Assembly: GCF_022458745.1 (NCBI RefSeq)
Contig: NZ_JAJJJF010000010.1
Coordinates: forward strand, 56,457-120,456
DNA: 64,000 bases
Source: Bacillus piscicola
Lineage (GTDB): Bacteria > Bacillota > Bacilli > Bacillales > Marinococcaceae
Direction: 5' to 3'
Of this stretch, positions 1 to 7,958 are shown piece by piece. A program made the translations under genes and the position numbers. The notes beneath the pieces were generated by a model that was given only the letters and a program-made list of their open reading frames with translations, ran no database searches and was not told where the DNA came from. How positions within the stretch are numbered: position 1 is the stretch's first letter; every line of letters begins with the position of its first letter.

Positions 1-1439
1 CTCTGGCTGCTGGGATCATTGTTGGAGCTGTCCCGGGTTTATCGGCAGCGATGGCAACAGCACTCCTTGTTCCGTTTACCTTTGGAATGAGCCCATCAAC
101 AGGTTTGGCTATGCTTGCGGCGATAGGAGTTGGGGCAGTGTATGGAGGTGGTAATTCAGCAATTTTACTCAACACACCGGGTACACCGGCTTCTGTTGCG
201 AGCACATTTGATGGTTATCCAATGAGTCAAAGAGGCGAAGCTGATAAGGCGTTAAATACATCACTCATTAGCTCGGTTATTGGCGGGATTATCGGTTCAA
301 TATGTTTGATGTTTTTCTCGATACCTCTTTCGCGTATAGCTTTGCAGCTTGGAGCACCTGAATATTTTTGGATAACTATTTTTGCATTGACAACGATCGC
401 ATCCTTATCCCAGGGAGCTGTCTTTAAGGGAGTACTTTCGGGTGTCATTGGTTTATTAGCTGGGATGATAGGGTTGGATCCAATTACAGCGACACCGCGC
501 TTTACTTTCGATTATTACCCTTTAATGCAAGGAATTGATATTATCGCTGCTATGATTGGGCTGTTTGCATTTTCGCAGATGCTTGTCCTAGCTGCTTCCA
601 TGAAATCAACTGTGGCAAATTACACTGCCAAAAAGGGAATATTTAAAAAAGTAACTGCTAGAATTTTAAGAAAAAGTAAACTCAATTTAACTCGATCCTC
701 TTTAATTGGCTCAATTGTCGGCATTTTGCCTGGAGCAGGTGCGGAGATTGCATCAATGGTGTCCTACACCGAAGCAAAAAGATGGAGTAAAAACTCTGAG
801 AAATACGGTACAGGTATTACAGATGGCATGGTGGCGAGTGAATCGGCGAATAACGCCAGCATAGGTGGGATGCTGATCCCAACTCTGACACTAGGAATTC
901 CTGGCGGGGCCGGTGCTGCTATTATGATGGGGGCTCTGCTCACCCATGGTATTCAGCCGGGTTCAAAATTGTTCTCAAACCACGGTGATATTGTTTACAC
1001 GTTCATGATATCTTTTTTATTGGCTAATATTCTATTACTTGTAGTAGGCTACTTCCTTATCAAAGTAACTGTAAAGGTATTAACTATACCGGCTAAGTAT
1101 GTCATTGCCGGGATGGTTGTATTGTCGGTAATTGGCACGTATTCATTAAGAAACAGTATGCTGGACGTTACGGTGATGGTTATTTTTGGTGTCATTGGCT
1201 TTTTAGGAAAGCGAGTAGGATTGAATAATGGTGCAATTGCTTTAGGCCTGATACTAGCTCCGTTAGCCGAAAGTTCATTAGTGCAATCTTTATTGATGGC
1301 AAGCAGTGAGAACTCATTCCTTCAAGTGTTCGTATTGCGTCCTATCTCTTTGGTCTTTATTATTCTTACCATTGTTTCTTTAGGGTTACCGAGTTTATTA
1401 ATGAAATATAAACGCAGGGCAGATAGTAAGAGTAGATAA
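1..1439 (+). CDS. tctA: Tripartite tricarboxylate transporter large permease TctA (5' truncated)
   Basis: This is the large membrane subunit of a TctABC secondary transporter. The reading frame is open to the left edge (codons in frame from position 3), and the family motif GIIVGAVPGLSAAMA is read across positions 12-56, so the gene starts before the window and the ATG at 51 is internal. At least ten hydrophobic segments follow, with a second glycine-rich family signature (GILPGAGAEIASMVSY) near 721-768, the pseudo-repeat typical of TctA. Known members of about 500 residues work with TctB and a periplasmic or lipid-anchored TctC to import carboxylates using an ion gradient. tctB follows 17 bases later and tctC lies further down, so all three parts are present. 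The substrate cannot be read from TctA. The neighbouring dehydrogenase and UxaA-type lyase suggest a 2-hydroxy acid or a sulfonated one. Confidence 0.93.
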   Translation, partial: LAAGIIVGAVPGLSAAMATALLVPFTFGMSPSTGLAMLAAIGVGAVYGGGNSAILLNTPGTPASVASTFDGYPMSQRGEADKALNTSLISSVIGGIIGSICLMFFSIPLSRIALQLGAPEYFWITIFALTTIASLSQGAVFKGVLSGVIGLLAGMIGLDPITATPRFTFDYYPLMQGIDIIAAMIGLFAFSQMLVLAASMKSTVANYTAKKGIFKKVTARILRKSKLNLTRSSLIGSIVGILPGAGAEIASMVSYTEAKRWSKNSEKYGTGITDGMVASESANNASIGGMLIPTLTLGIPGGAGAAIMMGALLTHGIQPGSKLFSNHGDIVYTFMISFLLANILLLVVGYFLIKVTVKVLTIPAKYVIAGMVVLSVIGTYSLRNSMLDVTVMVIFGVIGFLGKRVGLNNGAIALGLILAPLAESSLVQSLLMASSENSFLQVFVLRPISLVFIILTIVSLGLPSLLMKYKRRADSKSR

Positions 1440-1456
1440 AGAAAGGAGGGTACTCA

Positions 1457-1924
1457 TTGAATAAATCTTCACGAACAGTTTACCAACATAAAGATTTCTA
1501 TCTTGGTTTAGTGACGCTGTTTATTACTATATTATTAATTTGGCAGAGTCTGAATTTTCAATACCCAAGTAATGTTTTTCCGTGGGTTATAGAAGGTGTC
1601 ATGGTTATTCTAAGCGTTGTTATTTTATTGAAGGCTGTAATCAATAAACAGAATACCGAAGAGGAGAAGCAGTCACCTGCCAATTGGCGGAGGATAACTG
1701 GAGTATTTGTCAGTTCGGTCTTATTTATTATTGCTATTCCCATCGTTGGCTTTTATGTATCAAGTTTAATTACAATGACACTCGTTTCTTGGTTGCTCGG
1801 GAAAGATCGTTCTATTAAAAGCTTGGGGCGAAGTTTCTTGGTTTGTGCGGTGATTACAATCTTTATCTATATTGTTTTTAGAGTATTAATCAGCGTGCCG
1901 ACGCCTGAAGGGATATTAATCTAA
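1457..1924 (+). CDS. tctB: Tripartite tricarboxylate transporter small permease TctB
   Basis: This 155-residue protein has four predicted membrane segments, the size and layout of the TctB family (small membrane subunit of tripartite tricarboxylate transporters). A TTG start at 1457 is chosen because a strong ribosome binding site (AAGGAGGG, 1442-1449) lies eight bases upstream; no ATG is better placed. It sits between tctA and the dehydrogenase gene with short gaps, so it belongs to the same transcription unit. TctB sequences are poorly conserved, so the assignment rests on size, topology and position next to tctA. Confidence 0.87.
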   Translation: MNKSSRTVYQHKDFYLGLVTLFITILLIWQSLNFQYPSNVFPWVIEGVMVILSVVILLKAVINKQNTEEEKQSPANWRRITGVFVSSVLFIIAIPIVGFYVSSLITMTLVSWLLGKDRSIKSLGRSFLVCAVITIFIYIVFRVLISVPTPEGILI

Positions 1925-1957
1925 ACAGCTTTATTAATAAGAAAGGAGTGAAAGTAT

Positions 1958-3007
1958 TTGCCTACTGTACAGAAGGTAAAAAGCGTTGAGTTAGAAAGTT
2001 TTTGCAGTAAAATCCTTCAGAAAATTGGCTTAACGAAGAATGATGCAGAACATGTATCGTCATTACTAGTAGAGGCAGATTTACGAGATCATTCTACACA
2101 CGGTGTTGTTCGCTTAGCTACTTATGTTGATCTTGTGAAACATAATGTCATCAATACTCAGCCGAATATAAAAGTAGTATCAGATCGCAAAGCAACTGGC
2201 ACAATTGATGGGGATCATGGATTTGGACAAATCATTGCTTCTAAGGCTATGGATCTAGCCATCCAGAAAGCGCAGACTTATGGAATAGGTATGGTTGGAG
2301 TAATAAACAGCGGGCATTTAGGTGAGTTAGGGCTGATCGCCAAGCAAGTTGTTCCGCATCGGATGGTTGGCAGTATCTCTACCAATGGCGGACCGATGAT
2401 GGCTCCAACAGGAGGATCACAGCCGATTTTAGGAAACAACCCTTTTGCTGTATGTATTCCAAGAAGGAGAGACACTCCTATTGTTGTTGACATGGCATTA
2501 AGTAAAACAGCTAGAGGGAATATTATTCTAGCAGAAAAAGAGGGTAGAGAAATTCCCGAAGGTTGGGCTCTCGATCAAAGCGGCAATCCCACGACGGACC
2601 CGAAAGATGCATTATTAGGCAGCGTTCTTCCCATGGCAGGCCATAAAGGCTATTCATTAGCATTACTAAATGAGATTATGTCAAGTGCCCTAATTGGCGG
2701 AACCCCAGGCTATTCTTTAGGAATGCTTACACCTCCAGATTACGACAAGCCATTACGCGTTTCTCATTCAGTAACAGCAGTGAATATTGAACATTTTACA
2801 GAATGGGATGCTTTTCAGGATCAGCTCGATAATCTTATTGATACTATTAAGACTTCTGCAAAACAAGGAGAAACCATTTACATTCCGGGGGAGCGTTCAG
2901 AGGAATCGTATAAAAGGTTACTGAAAACAAATATTGAACTATCAGTAGGTATCATAGAAGAGTTAAAACGTTTAGGGGAAGAGTACGATGTGGCTTTTCC
3001 AGACTGA
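1958..3007 (+). CDS. LDH2/MDH2-family NAD(P)-dependent 2-hydroxyacid dehydrogenase (ComC/YlbC-like)
   Basis: This 349-residue protein belongs to the malate/L-lactate dehydrogenase 2 family, a fold unrelated to classical LDH. Visible signatures are the N-terminal DLRDHSTHGVVRL motif with the catalytic-type His (residues about 42-54), DGDHGFGQ near residue 87, the NSGHLGELG segment near 120, and GNNPFAVCIPR near 157. Family members oxidise or reduce 2-hydroxy acids such as malate, L-lactate, ureidoglycolate or (R)-sulfolactate (ComC). The TTG start at 1958 follows the ribosome binding site GAAAGGAGTG. It lies between tctB and tctC, an unusual insertion that ties it functionally to the imported substrate. 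Together with the split UxaA-family lyase downstream, the closest known arrangement is sulfolactate catabolism, where ComC interconverts sulfopyruvate and (R)-sulfolactate. The substrate itself is inference. Confidence 0.88.
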   Translation: MPTVQKVKSVELESFCSKILQKIGLTKNDAEHVSSLLVEADLRDHSTHGVVRLATYVDLVKHNVINTQPNIKVVSDRKATGTIDGDHGFGQIIASKAMDLAIQKAQTYGIGMVGVINSGHLGELGLIAKQVVPHRMVGSISTNGGPMMAPTGGSQPILGNNPFAVCIPRRRDTPIVVDMALSKTARGNIILAEKEGREIPEGWALDQSGNPTTDPKDALLGSVLPMAGHKGYSLALLNEIMSSALIGGTPGYSLGMLTPPDYDKPLRVSHSVTAVNIEHFTEWDAFQDQLDNLIDTIKTSAKQGETIYIPGERSEESYKRLLKTNIELSVGIIEELKRLGEEYDVAFPD

Positions 3008-3062
3008 AGATAGATAAGTGAAATTAGTATGAGTAGGAAGCAATCACAAGGAGGAGATTGAA

Positions 3063-4073
3063 TTGAGTAAAAGACAGTTTTATTTCATGAGTGTTTTAGG
3101 GTTTGTTATGCTTATTACCTTTTTAAGCGGGTGCGGCTCTTCTAACACAGAAAGTAATGCTCAAAGTGAAAGCGGGGAAGGTGCTGAAGAAATTGATTAT
3201 CCTAATCAAGATGTAGATATTGTAGTGCCGTTCAAGCCAGGCGGTGCAAGTGATGCTCACGCAAGAATTCTAGAGAGGCACTTTAAGGATGAGTTTGGAC
3301 ATGCTCTATCTTTTATTTATAAGCCAGGTGGCGCGGCGGCAGTCGGATCGGCAGAAGTCGCTCAAATGGAAGGTGACGGCTCAACGATTATGGCAGCTAA
3401 TTACCCGGACATTGTCGTACAGCCATTAACAGGTTCCGGAAGTTTTAAGAGCGAGGATTTCGAATATATAGCACAAGTATCCAGTGATCCTGCTATCCTT
3501 GCTGTACCAAGTGATAGTTCGTTCACAAGCTTGGAAGAACTAGTGAAAGAAGCAAAAGAAAAGCCCGGGGAGATTTCAATAGGGGCGCCTTTGAACACAA
3601 GTCTCCACTTATCTCTTCTCGACTTTATGGAGCAGTCAGGAATTGATGTTACGATTATCCCCTACACGGGAGGAGCGGAAGCAAAATCAAGACTGCTGGG
3701 AGGCCACCTGGACGCAGCCTGGGTCAATCTGGGGGTTATGATAGAAGAGATTGATAGTATTCAACCGCTGGCTGTGACAACGGAAGAACGATATGATCAA
3801 ATTCCTGATGTTCCTACCTTTACAGAACAGGGATATGAAATCGTCTCGGCATTAGGAAGAATTTACGTAACTCCGAAAGGAATATCTGATGAGAAATTAA
3901 AGATACTGCGAGAAGGCATTAGTAATATTGCTGAAAATCCTGATTATCAAAAGGAAATGAGCAACATTGGGCAAAGTGTGAAATTTATTAATGGAGAAGA
4001 AGTAGATAAGATGGTGAATGAATATAAAGAGTATGCTAAAGAGCTAATAGAGAAACACAACTTATCAAAGTAG
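3063..4073 (+). CDS. tctC: Tripartite tricarboxylate transporter substrate-binding lipoprotein TctC
   Basis: This 336-residue extracytoplasmic solute-binding protein belongs to the TctC/BugT family. It has an N-terminal signal peptide ending in the lipobox LSGC (Cys24), followed by a Ser/Glu-rich linker, as expected for membrane anchoring in a Gram-positive cell. The family motif VDIVVPFKPGGASDAHAR is read at about residues 51-68, and YKPGGAAAVGSAE near 86 is the second ligand-loop signature. It captures the carboxylate and delivers it to TctAB. The start is TTG (3063) with the ribosome binding site AAGGAGGAG just upstream. A terminator-like hairpin follows, separating it from the lyase genes. 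Confidence 0.93.
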   Translation: MSKRQFYFMSVLGFVMLITFLSGCGSSNTESNAQSESGEGAEEIDYPNQDVDIVVPFKPGGASDAHARILERHFKDEFGHALSFIYKPGGAAAVGSAEVAQMEGDGSTIMAANYPDIVVQPLTGSGSFKSEDFEYIAQVSSDPAILAVPSDSSFTSLEELVKEAKEKPGEISIGAPLNTSLHLSLLDFMEQSGIDVTIIPYTGGAEAKSRLLGGHLDAAWVNLGVMIEEIDSIQPLAVTTEERYDQIPDVPTFTEQGYEIVSALGRIYVTPKGISDEKLKILREGISNIAENPDYQKEMSNIGQSVKFINGEEVDKMVNEYKEYAKELIEKHNLSK

Positions 4074-4088
4074 ATAATTATACGGGGG

Positions 4089-4124
4089 AGGTACGGTAAG
4101 TATTTTTTCAGACCGTACCTTTTC
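4089..4124 (+). terminator. Rho-independent terminator after tctC
   Basis: An 8-bp perfect stem (GGTACGGT at 4090-4097 with ACCGTACC at 4112-4119) is followed by TTTTCT. It lies between tctC and the UxaA-type genes. It may end most transporter transcripts or reduce read-through into the lyase genes. Confidence 0.7.
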
Positions 4125-4187
4125 TAGAGAATAAATATTGAAGTAGGTAATGAAAATTAGGTCTGCCAGACGGAGGAGGAGATGCTA

Positions 4188-4478
4188 ATGCATAAAGCTA
4201 TTTTTTTAAATGAAAACGATAATGTGGTGACGGTTGTTCAAGATTTAAACAAGGGAGACATTGTAATCTATCCGACATCCGACAGCGATAAAGAGCAATT
4301 AACGGTAAAAGAAGAAGTGCCCTTGGGATTCAAAGTTGCATTGCATGACATTGCAAGAAATGAGATGGTCGTTAAGTATGGTGAGACGATAGGGACTGCT
4401 TCTGCCCCTATACTAAAAGGAACGATTGTCCACACTCATAACTTACAGAGTCTCAGAGGACGCGGGGATATAGAATAA
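4188..4478 (+). CDS. UxaA-family lyase small subunit (SAF domain; SuyA-like)
   Basis: This protein of about 96 residues consists of a single SAF domain, the N-terminal part of altronate/galactarate dehydratases, here encoded separately. The C-terminal signature VHTHNLQSLRGRGD (near residues 82-95) matches the conserved His/Arg patch of this family. ATG 4188 is chosen over ATG 4182 because the ribosome binding site GGAGGAGG (4172-4179) is eight bases from the former but only two from the latter. The partner large subunit starts 17 bases downstream. Split small/large pairs include (R)-sulfolactate sulfo-lyase SuyAB as well as UxaA-like sugar-acid dehydratases. The transporter and dehydrogenase context favours the former, but sequence alone does not settle it. 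Confidence 0.85.
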   Translation: MHKAIFLNENDNVVTVVQDLNKGDIVIYPTSDSDKEQLTVKEEVPLGFKVALHDIARNEMVVKYGETIGTASAPILKGTIVHTHNLQSLRGRGDIE

Positions 4479-4495
4479 GGAGGGACGGAATAAAC

Positions 4496-5659
4496 ATGAG
4501 CTATCGTTTTTTAGGATATCAAAGAGAAAATGGTCAAGTTGGAATTCGTAATCATGTAGCGGTCATTTCAGCTATGGACAATTGTAATGCAATTGTGAAT
4601 AAAATAGCCACCCAAGTTCATCATTGTCTACCTATTACAGTGTGGTATGGGAGAACTGGATTTCATGACCAAACGGAATCACCACACTTAGATGCATTAG
4701 TAGGTTTGAGCTGCAATCCTAATATTCACAGTGTGTTAGTGGTTAGTTTAGAAGAAGAATCAGCGAAAATGTTATGTAAGAAAGTGACGGAAAATACAGG
4801 GAAAACAGCTACCTATATTGCAGTCCAAAATGAAGGGAACAGCATCCTTGCTGTTGCAAAAGGGACAGAGGCAGCCGCACAGCTCGTTTCTGAAGCCACA
4901 GAACAAAGTCCATCAGAATTTGATTTAAGTCACCTTACAGTAGGGGTAGAGTGTGGTGGTTCTGATACTACTTCAGGTCTCTCTTCTAATCCGGCTTTAG
5001 GAAGAATATCAGACCTCGTAATTAAACATGGGGGAAAAGTAATTTTATCAGAAACATCGGAAATTTTAGGGGCTGAGCAGGTACTGGCAGAACGAGCTGT
5101 GAGTAATGAAGTGAAAGAGAAGTTGTTGTCTATTGTAAAGAAAGTCGATGAAGAGTCTAAGAGTTTAGGAATAAATTTGTCTGAAATAAATCCTAGCCCT
5201 GATAACAAAGCGGGAGGGTTAACAACATTAGAGGAAAAGTCACTAGGCGCAATTATTAAAGGAGGTACCAGTCCATTAGTAGAAGTGCTCGACTATGCAG
5301 AAACGCCTACTAAGAGTGGGTTTTATGTAATGGATACCCCATCTCCGGCATGTGAGTCGATTACGGCTTTATCTGCAGGAGGTGCTCAAATTATCTTGTT
5401 TGCGACGGGGAAAGGGAATATTATAGGGGCTCCGGTGTCACCAACAATTAAAGTTACAGGCAATCCAAATACTGCAGTTACTCTTGGACCCAACATCGAT
5501 TATGATGTCAGCGATGTTTTTCTAGGAAAGAAAACTTTTGATGAAATAGAAGAGCCTTTCATGGACTTTATAATGAAAGTAGCATCAGGGAAGAAAACAA
5601 AATCTGAAATTTTGGGAGAAGAAGAAGTTGTCATTAAGCCTTCTCCATTAAGCATCTAA
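4496..5659 (+). CDS. UxaA-family lyase large subunit (altronate dehydratase / SuyB-like)
   Basis: This 387-residue catalytic subunit belongs to the D-galactarate dehydratase/altronate hydrolase family. It opens with FLGYQRENGQVGIRNHV, typical of the large domain. Other signatures are VGVECGGSDTTSGLSSNPALG (about residues 149-169, with the conserved Cys), NPSPDNKAGGLTTLEEKSLG (about 232-251) and GGAQIILFATGKGN (about 297-310). These enzymes are iron-dependent lyases that remove water, or sulfite in the case of SuyB, from 2-hydroxy acids. The length agrees with SuyB (about 42 kDa) and it lacks the fused SAF domain found in single-chain UxaA. If the cluster degrades sulfolactate, the products are pyruvate and sulfite. 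A dehydratase acting on a hexonate-type acid is the main alternative. Confidence 0.85.
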   Translation: MSYRFLGYQRENGQVGIRNHVAVISAMDNCNAIVNKIATQVHHCLPITVWYGRTGFHDQTESPHLDALVGLSCNPNIHSVLVVSLEEESAKMLCKKVTENTGKTATYIAVQNEGNSILAVAKGTEAAAQLVSEATEQSPSEFDLSHLTVGVECGGSDTTSGLSSNPALGRISDLVIKHGGKVILSETSEILGAEQVLAERAVSNEVKEKLLSIVKKVDEESKSLGINLSEINPSPDNKAGGLTTLEEKSLGAIIKGGTSPLVEVLDYAETPTKSGFYVMDTPSPACESITALSAGGAQIILFATGKGNIIGAPVSPTIKVTGNPNTAVTLGPNIDYDVSDVFLGKKTFDEIEEPFMDFIMKVASGKKTKSEILGEEEVVIKPSPLSI

Positions 5660-5727
5660 CTAACCAAAATACTAGTGTCTGTTTTTCTTTAGCGAACTGG
5701 TTTTGTATGCTGCGTCCCTTATCTGAT

Positions 5728-5756
5728 TTGACAAGGAGACTAGGAATGTTCTAAAC
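5728..5756 (+). promoter_or_regulatory. Possible SigA promoter for the thiazole operon
   Basis: A perfect -35 TTGACA (5728-5733) is followed, after 17 bases, by a poor -10 (CTAAAC, 5751-5756). It lies about 90 bases before the TPP aptamer, a suitable place for the operon promoter. The weak -10 keeps confidence low. Confidence 0.35.
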
Positions 5757-5848
5757 TTTGAATAAATCGAAAATATTGCTGTAGGCCACTTTGTCCTGCC
5801 CTGTACTGTGCAGGGATCAGGAACCGAAGGTCGAGAGCATAAATAATA

Positions 5849-5941
5849 ACCACTAGGGGTGCCTTTTAGAGGGGCTGAGATTAAAATGTGCTTTTAAAAC
5901 CCTTGAACCTGAACTGGGTGATACCAGCGGAGGAAAGTGGA
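5849..5941 (+). promoter_or_regulatory. TPP (THI-box) riboswitch aptamer upstream of tenI-thiOSGF
   Basis: The conserved TPP aptamer elements are all present in order: CCACTAGGGGTGCC (5850-5863), GGGGCTGAGA (5871-5880), CCTTGAACCTGAACTGGGT (5901-5919) and ATACCAGCGGAGGAAAGTGG (5921-5940). The 5' and 3' ends pair as P1 (CCACT with AGTGG). TPP binding is expected to switch off the downstream thiazole operon through the terminator at 5971-6001. The riboswitch lies inside an apparent open reading frame, which is why the tenI start must be placed further downstream. Confidence 0.96.
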
Positions 5942-5970
5942 ACAGCCACGGGCTTTTTTATGACGGCGAC

Positions 5971-6001
5971 CCACTTTCTGAACTTGGAAAGTGGTTTTTT
6001 T
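5971..6001 (+). terminator. Riboswitch-controlled intrinsic terminator
   Basis: The stem CCACTTTC (5971-5978) pairs with GAAAGTGG (5987-5994) and is followed by TTTTTTT. The left arm is also complementary to the P1 right strand of the aptamer (GAAAGTGG, 5933-5940). An antiterminator can therefore form when TPP is absent, and the terminator when TPP holds P1 closed. Confidence 0.9.
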
Positions 6002-6034
6002 GGTGTGGTAGAGAATGTGAAAAGGGTGGCGGAT

Positions 6035-6634
6035 GTGACGTTACACGTTATCTCAACAGGGGTACAGCCGCTTGAAACGTGGCTTGAGATCACCAAGCAG
6101 GTCTACCCCTATGTGGACTATATTCATATACGGGAAAAAGCATGGCCGCTTACAAAAATAGAGGCGGCAGCCGAGCAGTTCCTTGCGGCAGGTATGCCTG
6201 CGGGAAAGCTGATTCTTAATTCTCATCCCGAATTGGCTGCTCGTCTTGGCTTAGGGGGAGCGCACTTGCCGGAAAATGCTGTTGTGCCGCCCGCGCAAGG
6301 AAGCGATGTTTGGGGCTGCTCTGTCCATAGTGTGGAAAGCGCTGTCCAAAAAGCAGAGGCGGGTGCGGATTATTTGTTTTACGGCCATATTTTCGAGACG
6401 AAGAGCAAACAAGGTCTTGCCTCGCGTGGTTTAAGGGAGCTGAGAGAAGCAGCCCACTCCGTTCGGTGCCCGGTCATCGCAATCGGGGGTATTACACCAG
6501 AGCGTACAGCGTTATGCCTTGAGAATGGAGCAGCAGGAATTGCGGTTATGTCCGGCGTTTACAAGGCACATGATCCACTTACAAGAATTCAAGCGTACCA
6601 TGCTGCATTACATAAGGGGGGATCGGATGAATAA
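6035..6634 (+). CDS. tenI: Thiazole tautomerase TenI (thiamine phosphate synthase-like fold)
   Basis: This protein of about 199 residues has the ThiE/TenI TIM-barrel fold. Recognisable segments are YIHIREKAWPLT (strand with substrate-binding His/Arg), LILNSHPELAARLGLGGAHLP, WGCSVHSVESA, YLFYGHIFETKSKQGLASRG and CPVIAIGGITPE, which align with B. subtilis TenI rather than ThiE. TenI aromatises the thiazole carboxylate made by ThiG. The GTG at 6035 is chosen as start because GGGTGG (6024-6029) is a suitable ribosome binding site and upstream codons lie in the riboswitch and terminator; GTG 6017 is an alternative. It overlaps thiO by eight bases, pointing to translational coupling. Confidence 0.88.
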   Translation: MTLHVISTGVQPLETWLEITKQVYPYVDYIHIREKAWPLTKIEAAAEQFLAAGMPAGKLILNSHPELAARLGLGGAHLPENAVVPPAQGSDVWGCSVHSVESAVQKAEAGADYLFYGHIFETKSKQGLASRGLRELREAAHSVRCPVIAIGGITPERTALCLENGAAGIAVMSGVYKAHDPLTRIQAYHAALHKGGSDE

Positions 6635-7766
6635 CAGCTATGACGTAATTATAGTAGGAGGCGGAGTGAATGGGTGCTCGTCCGCGTATCAGCTCGCGAA
6701 ACGAGGATACCGGACGCTCGTACTGGAGCGAGGCAGAGTCGCAGGGGAAGCGTCGAGTGCTGCAGCGGGAATGTTGGGAGCTCAGGTGGAGATTAGTGAA
6801 AAAGGACCATTTTTTGATTTTGCCCGTACAAGCCGTGACATGTTTCGTGATCTTGTTCCGGAGCTTGAAGAACGTGCCGGAATGTCCGTTTCTTATGTAC
6901 AAAACGGGATGTTGAAAGTTGCGTGTTCCGAGGTGGAAAAAACACGCCTCCGCAGTATGCTGTCTTTCCAGAAACAAACCGATGAACAAGTGGAATGGTG
7001 GGGACGAGAAGAACTCTCCTGTAGAGAGCCGGCACTCAGTGATCAAGCAGCTGGGGCCCTTTTCATCCCAAGAGACAGCCAGGTAAAAGCTGAGGAACTG
7101 ACACTGGCATATGCCCGTGCAGCTGCATCATACGGAGCTGACATCAAAGAATTCACTCAGGTCACTTCTTTGCTCCAACAAAGCGGGAGAGTATACGGCG
7201 CAACAACAACAGAAGGTGACGTGTACGCGGCTCACGTTATTCTGGCAGCCGGTGCGTGGACCGATATGATCCCAGAAGCGGCCGATTTAAAGATGGTGCC
7301 GGTGAAAGGGGAAATATTGTCGGTTCGTCCGGCGGTACCGCTTATTACGAGCACCATTCATGCAGCTGACTTTTACCTCGTGCCGAAAGCAGGCGGTTCG
7401 CTCATTATCGGTGCGACTGAGCATGAGGGTGTGAAAGATAAAAAAGTGACTGCAGCTTCTGTTCAGCATTTGCTGACTAAAGCGATCGCCCTTGTCCCAC
7501 AAGTTGCGGAAGCCGAATTTGAACGAGCATGGACCGGGGTGCGTCCCCAGTCAGCAGATGAAAAGCCATACCTCGGCGCGGCTCATTTAGAGGGTCTTTG
7601 GGTCGCGGCCGGACATTATCGCAATGGCATTTTACTTTCCGCTTTGACAGGGAAGTGGATTGCCGATTTAATCGGAGGAAATCCGGTCGACCCTGACTGG
7701 GAGAAGGAGTTTTCTCCGCTTCGCATGACAGATAGAAAGGAGAATGGCGTTGAAATTAACCATTAA
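6627..7766 (+). CDS. thiO: Glycine oxidase ThiO
   Basis: This FAD-dependent amine oxidase of 379 residues makes dehydroglycine for thiazole synthesis under aerobic conditions. The dinucleotide-binding motif VIIVGGGVNGCSSAYQLAKRG starts near residue 7, followed by VLERGRVAGEASSAAAGMLG, the hallmark FAD-contact segment. The C-terminal motif TGVRPQSADEKPYLG, and the segment WVAAGHYRNGILLSALTG after it, are typical of ThiO. The ATG at 6627 follows AAGGGGGG and fits the motif position; in-frame upstream codons run into tenI. Its presence instead of thiH agrees with an aerobic Bacillus-type pathway. Confidence 0.95.
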   Translation: MNNSYDVIIVGGGVNGCSSAYQLAKRGYRTLVLERGRVAGEASSAAAGMLGAQVEISEKGPFFDFARTSRDMFRDLVPELEERAGMSVSYVQNGMLKVACSEVEKTRLRSMLSFQKQTDEQVEWWGREELSCREPALSDQAAGALFIPRDSQVKAEELTLAYARAAASYGADIKEFTQVTSLLQQSGRVYGATTTEGDVYAAHVILAAGAWTDMIPEAADLKMVPVKGEILSVRPAVPLITSTIHAADFYLVPKAGGSLIIGATEHEGVKDKKVTAASVQHLLTKAIALVPQVAEAEFERAWTGVRPQSADEKPYLGAAHLEGLWVAAGHYRNGILLSALTGKWIADLIGGNPVDPDWEKEFSPLRMTDRKENGVEINH

Positions 7767-7953
7767 TGGTATAGAAAAGCAAGTACCGGCCGACTTGAAT
7801 ACTGTAAGCAGGCTACTTACTCACCTAGAGTTGGGGGAGAAAAAAGCAGTCATCGAACGAAACGGCAAGATTTTACGAAAAGACGAGCATGAACAAGAGC
7901 CGGTGGCATCAGGTGACACGATCGAAATTGTTCATTTCGTCGGAGGAGGATAA
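7744..7953 (+). CDS. thiS: Sulfur carrier protein ThiS
   Basis: This 69-residue ubiquitin-like sulfur carrier ends in VHFVGGG, giving the essential C-terminal Gly-Gly that ThiF adenylates and converts to a thiocarboxylate. The N-terminal [24 protein letters not shown] is the beta-grasp opening of the family. It overlaps the 3' end of thiO by 23 bases and lies five bases before thiG, the normal tight order. The ribosome binding site is AGAAAGGAG inside thiO. Confidence 0.94.
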   Translation: MALKLTINGIEKQVPADLNTVSRLLTHLELGEKKAVIERNGKILRKDEHEQEPVASGDTIEIVHFVGGG

Positions 7954-7958
7954 ACAGT

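Noticed and set aside
5888..6034. N-terminal extension of tenI through the riboswitch
   Set aside because: The open frame from 5888 covers the TPP aptamer and terminator; those bases are RNA elements and the TenI fold begins near 6035.
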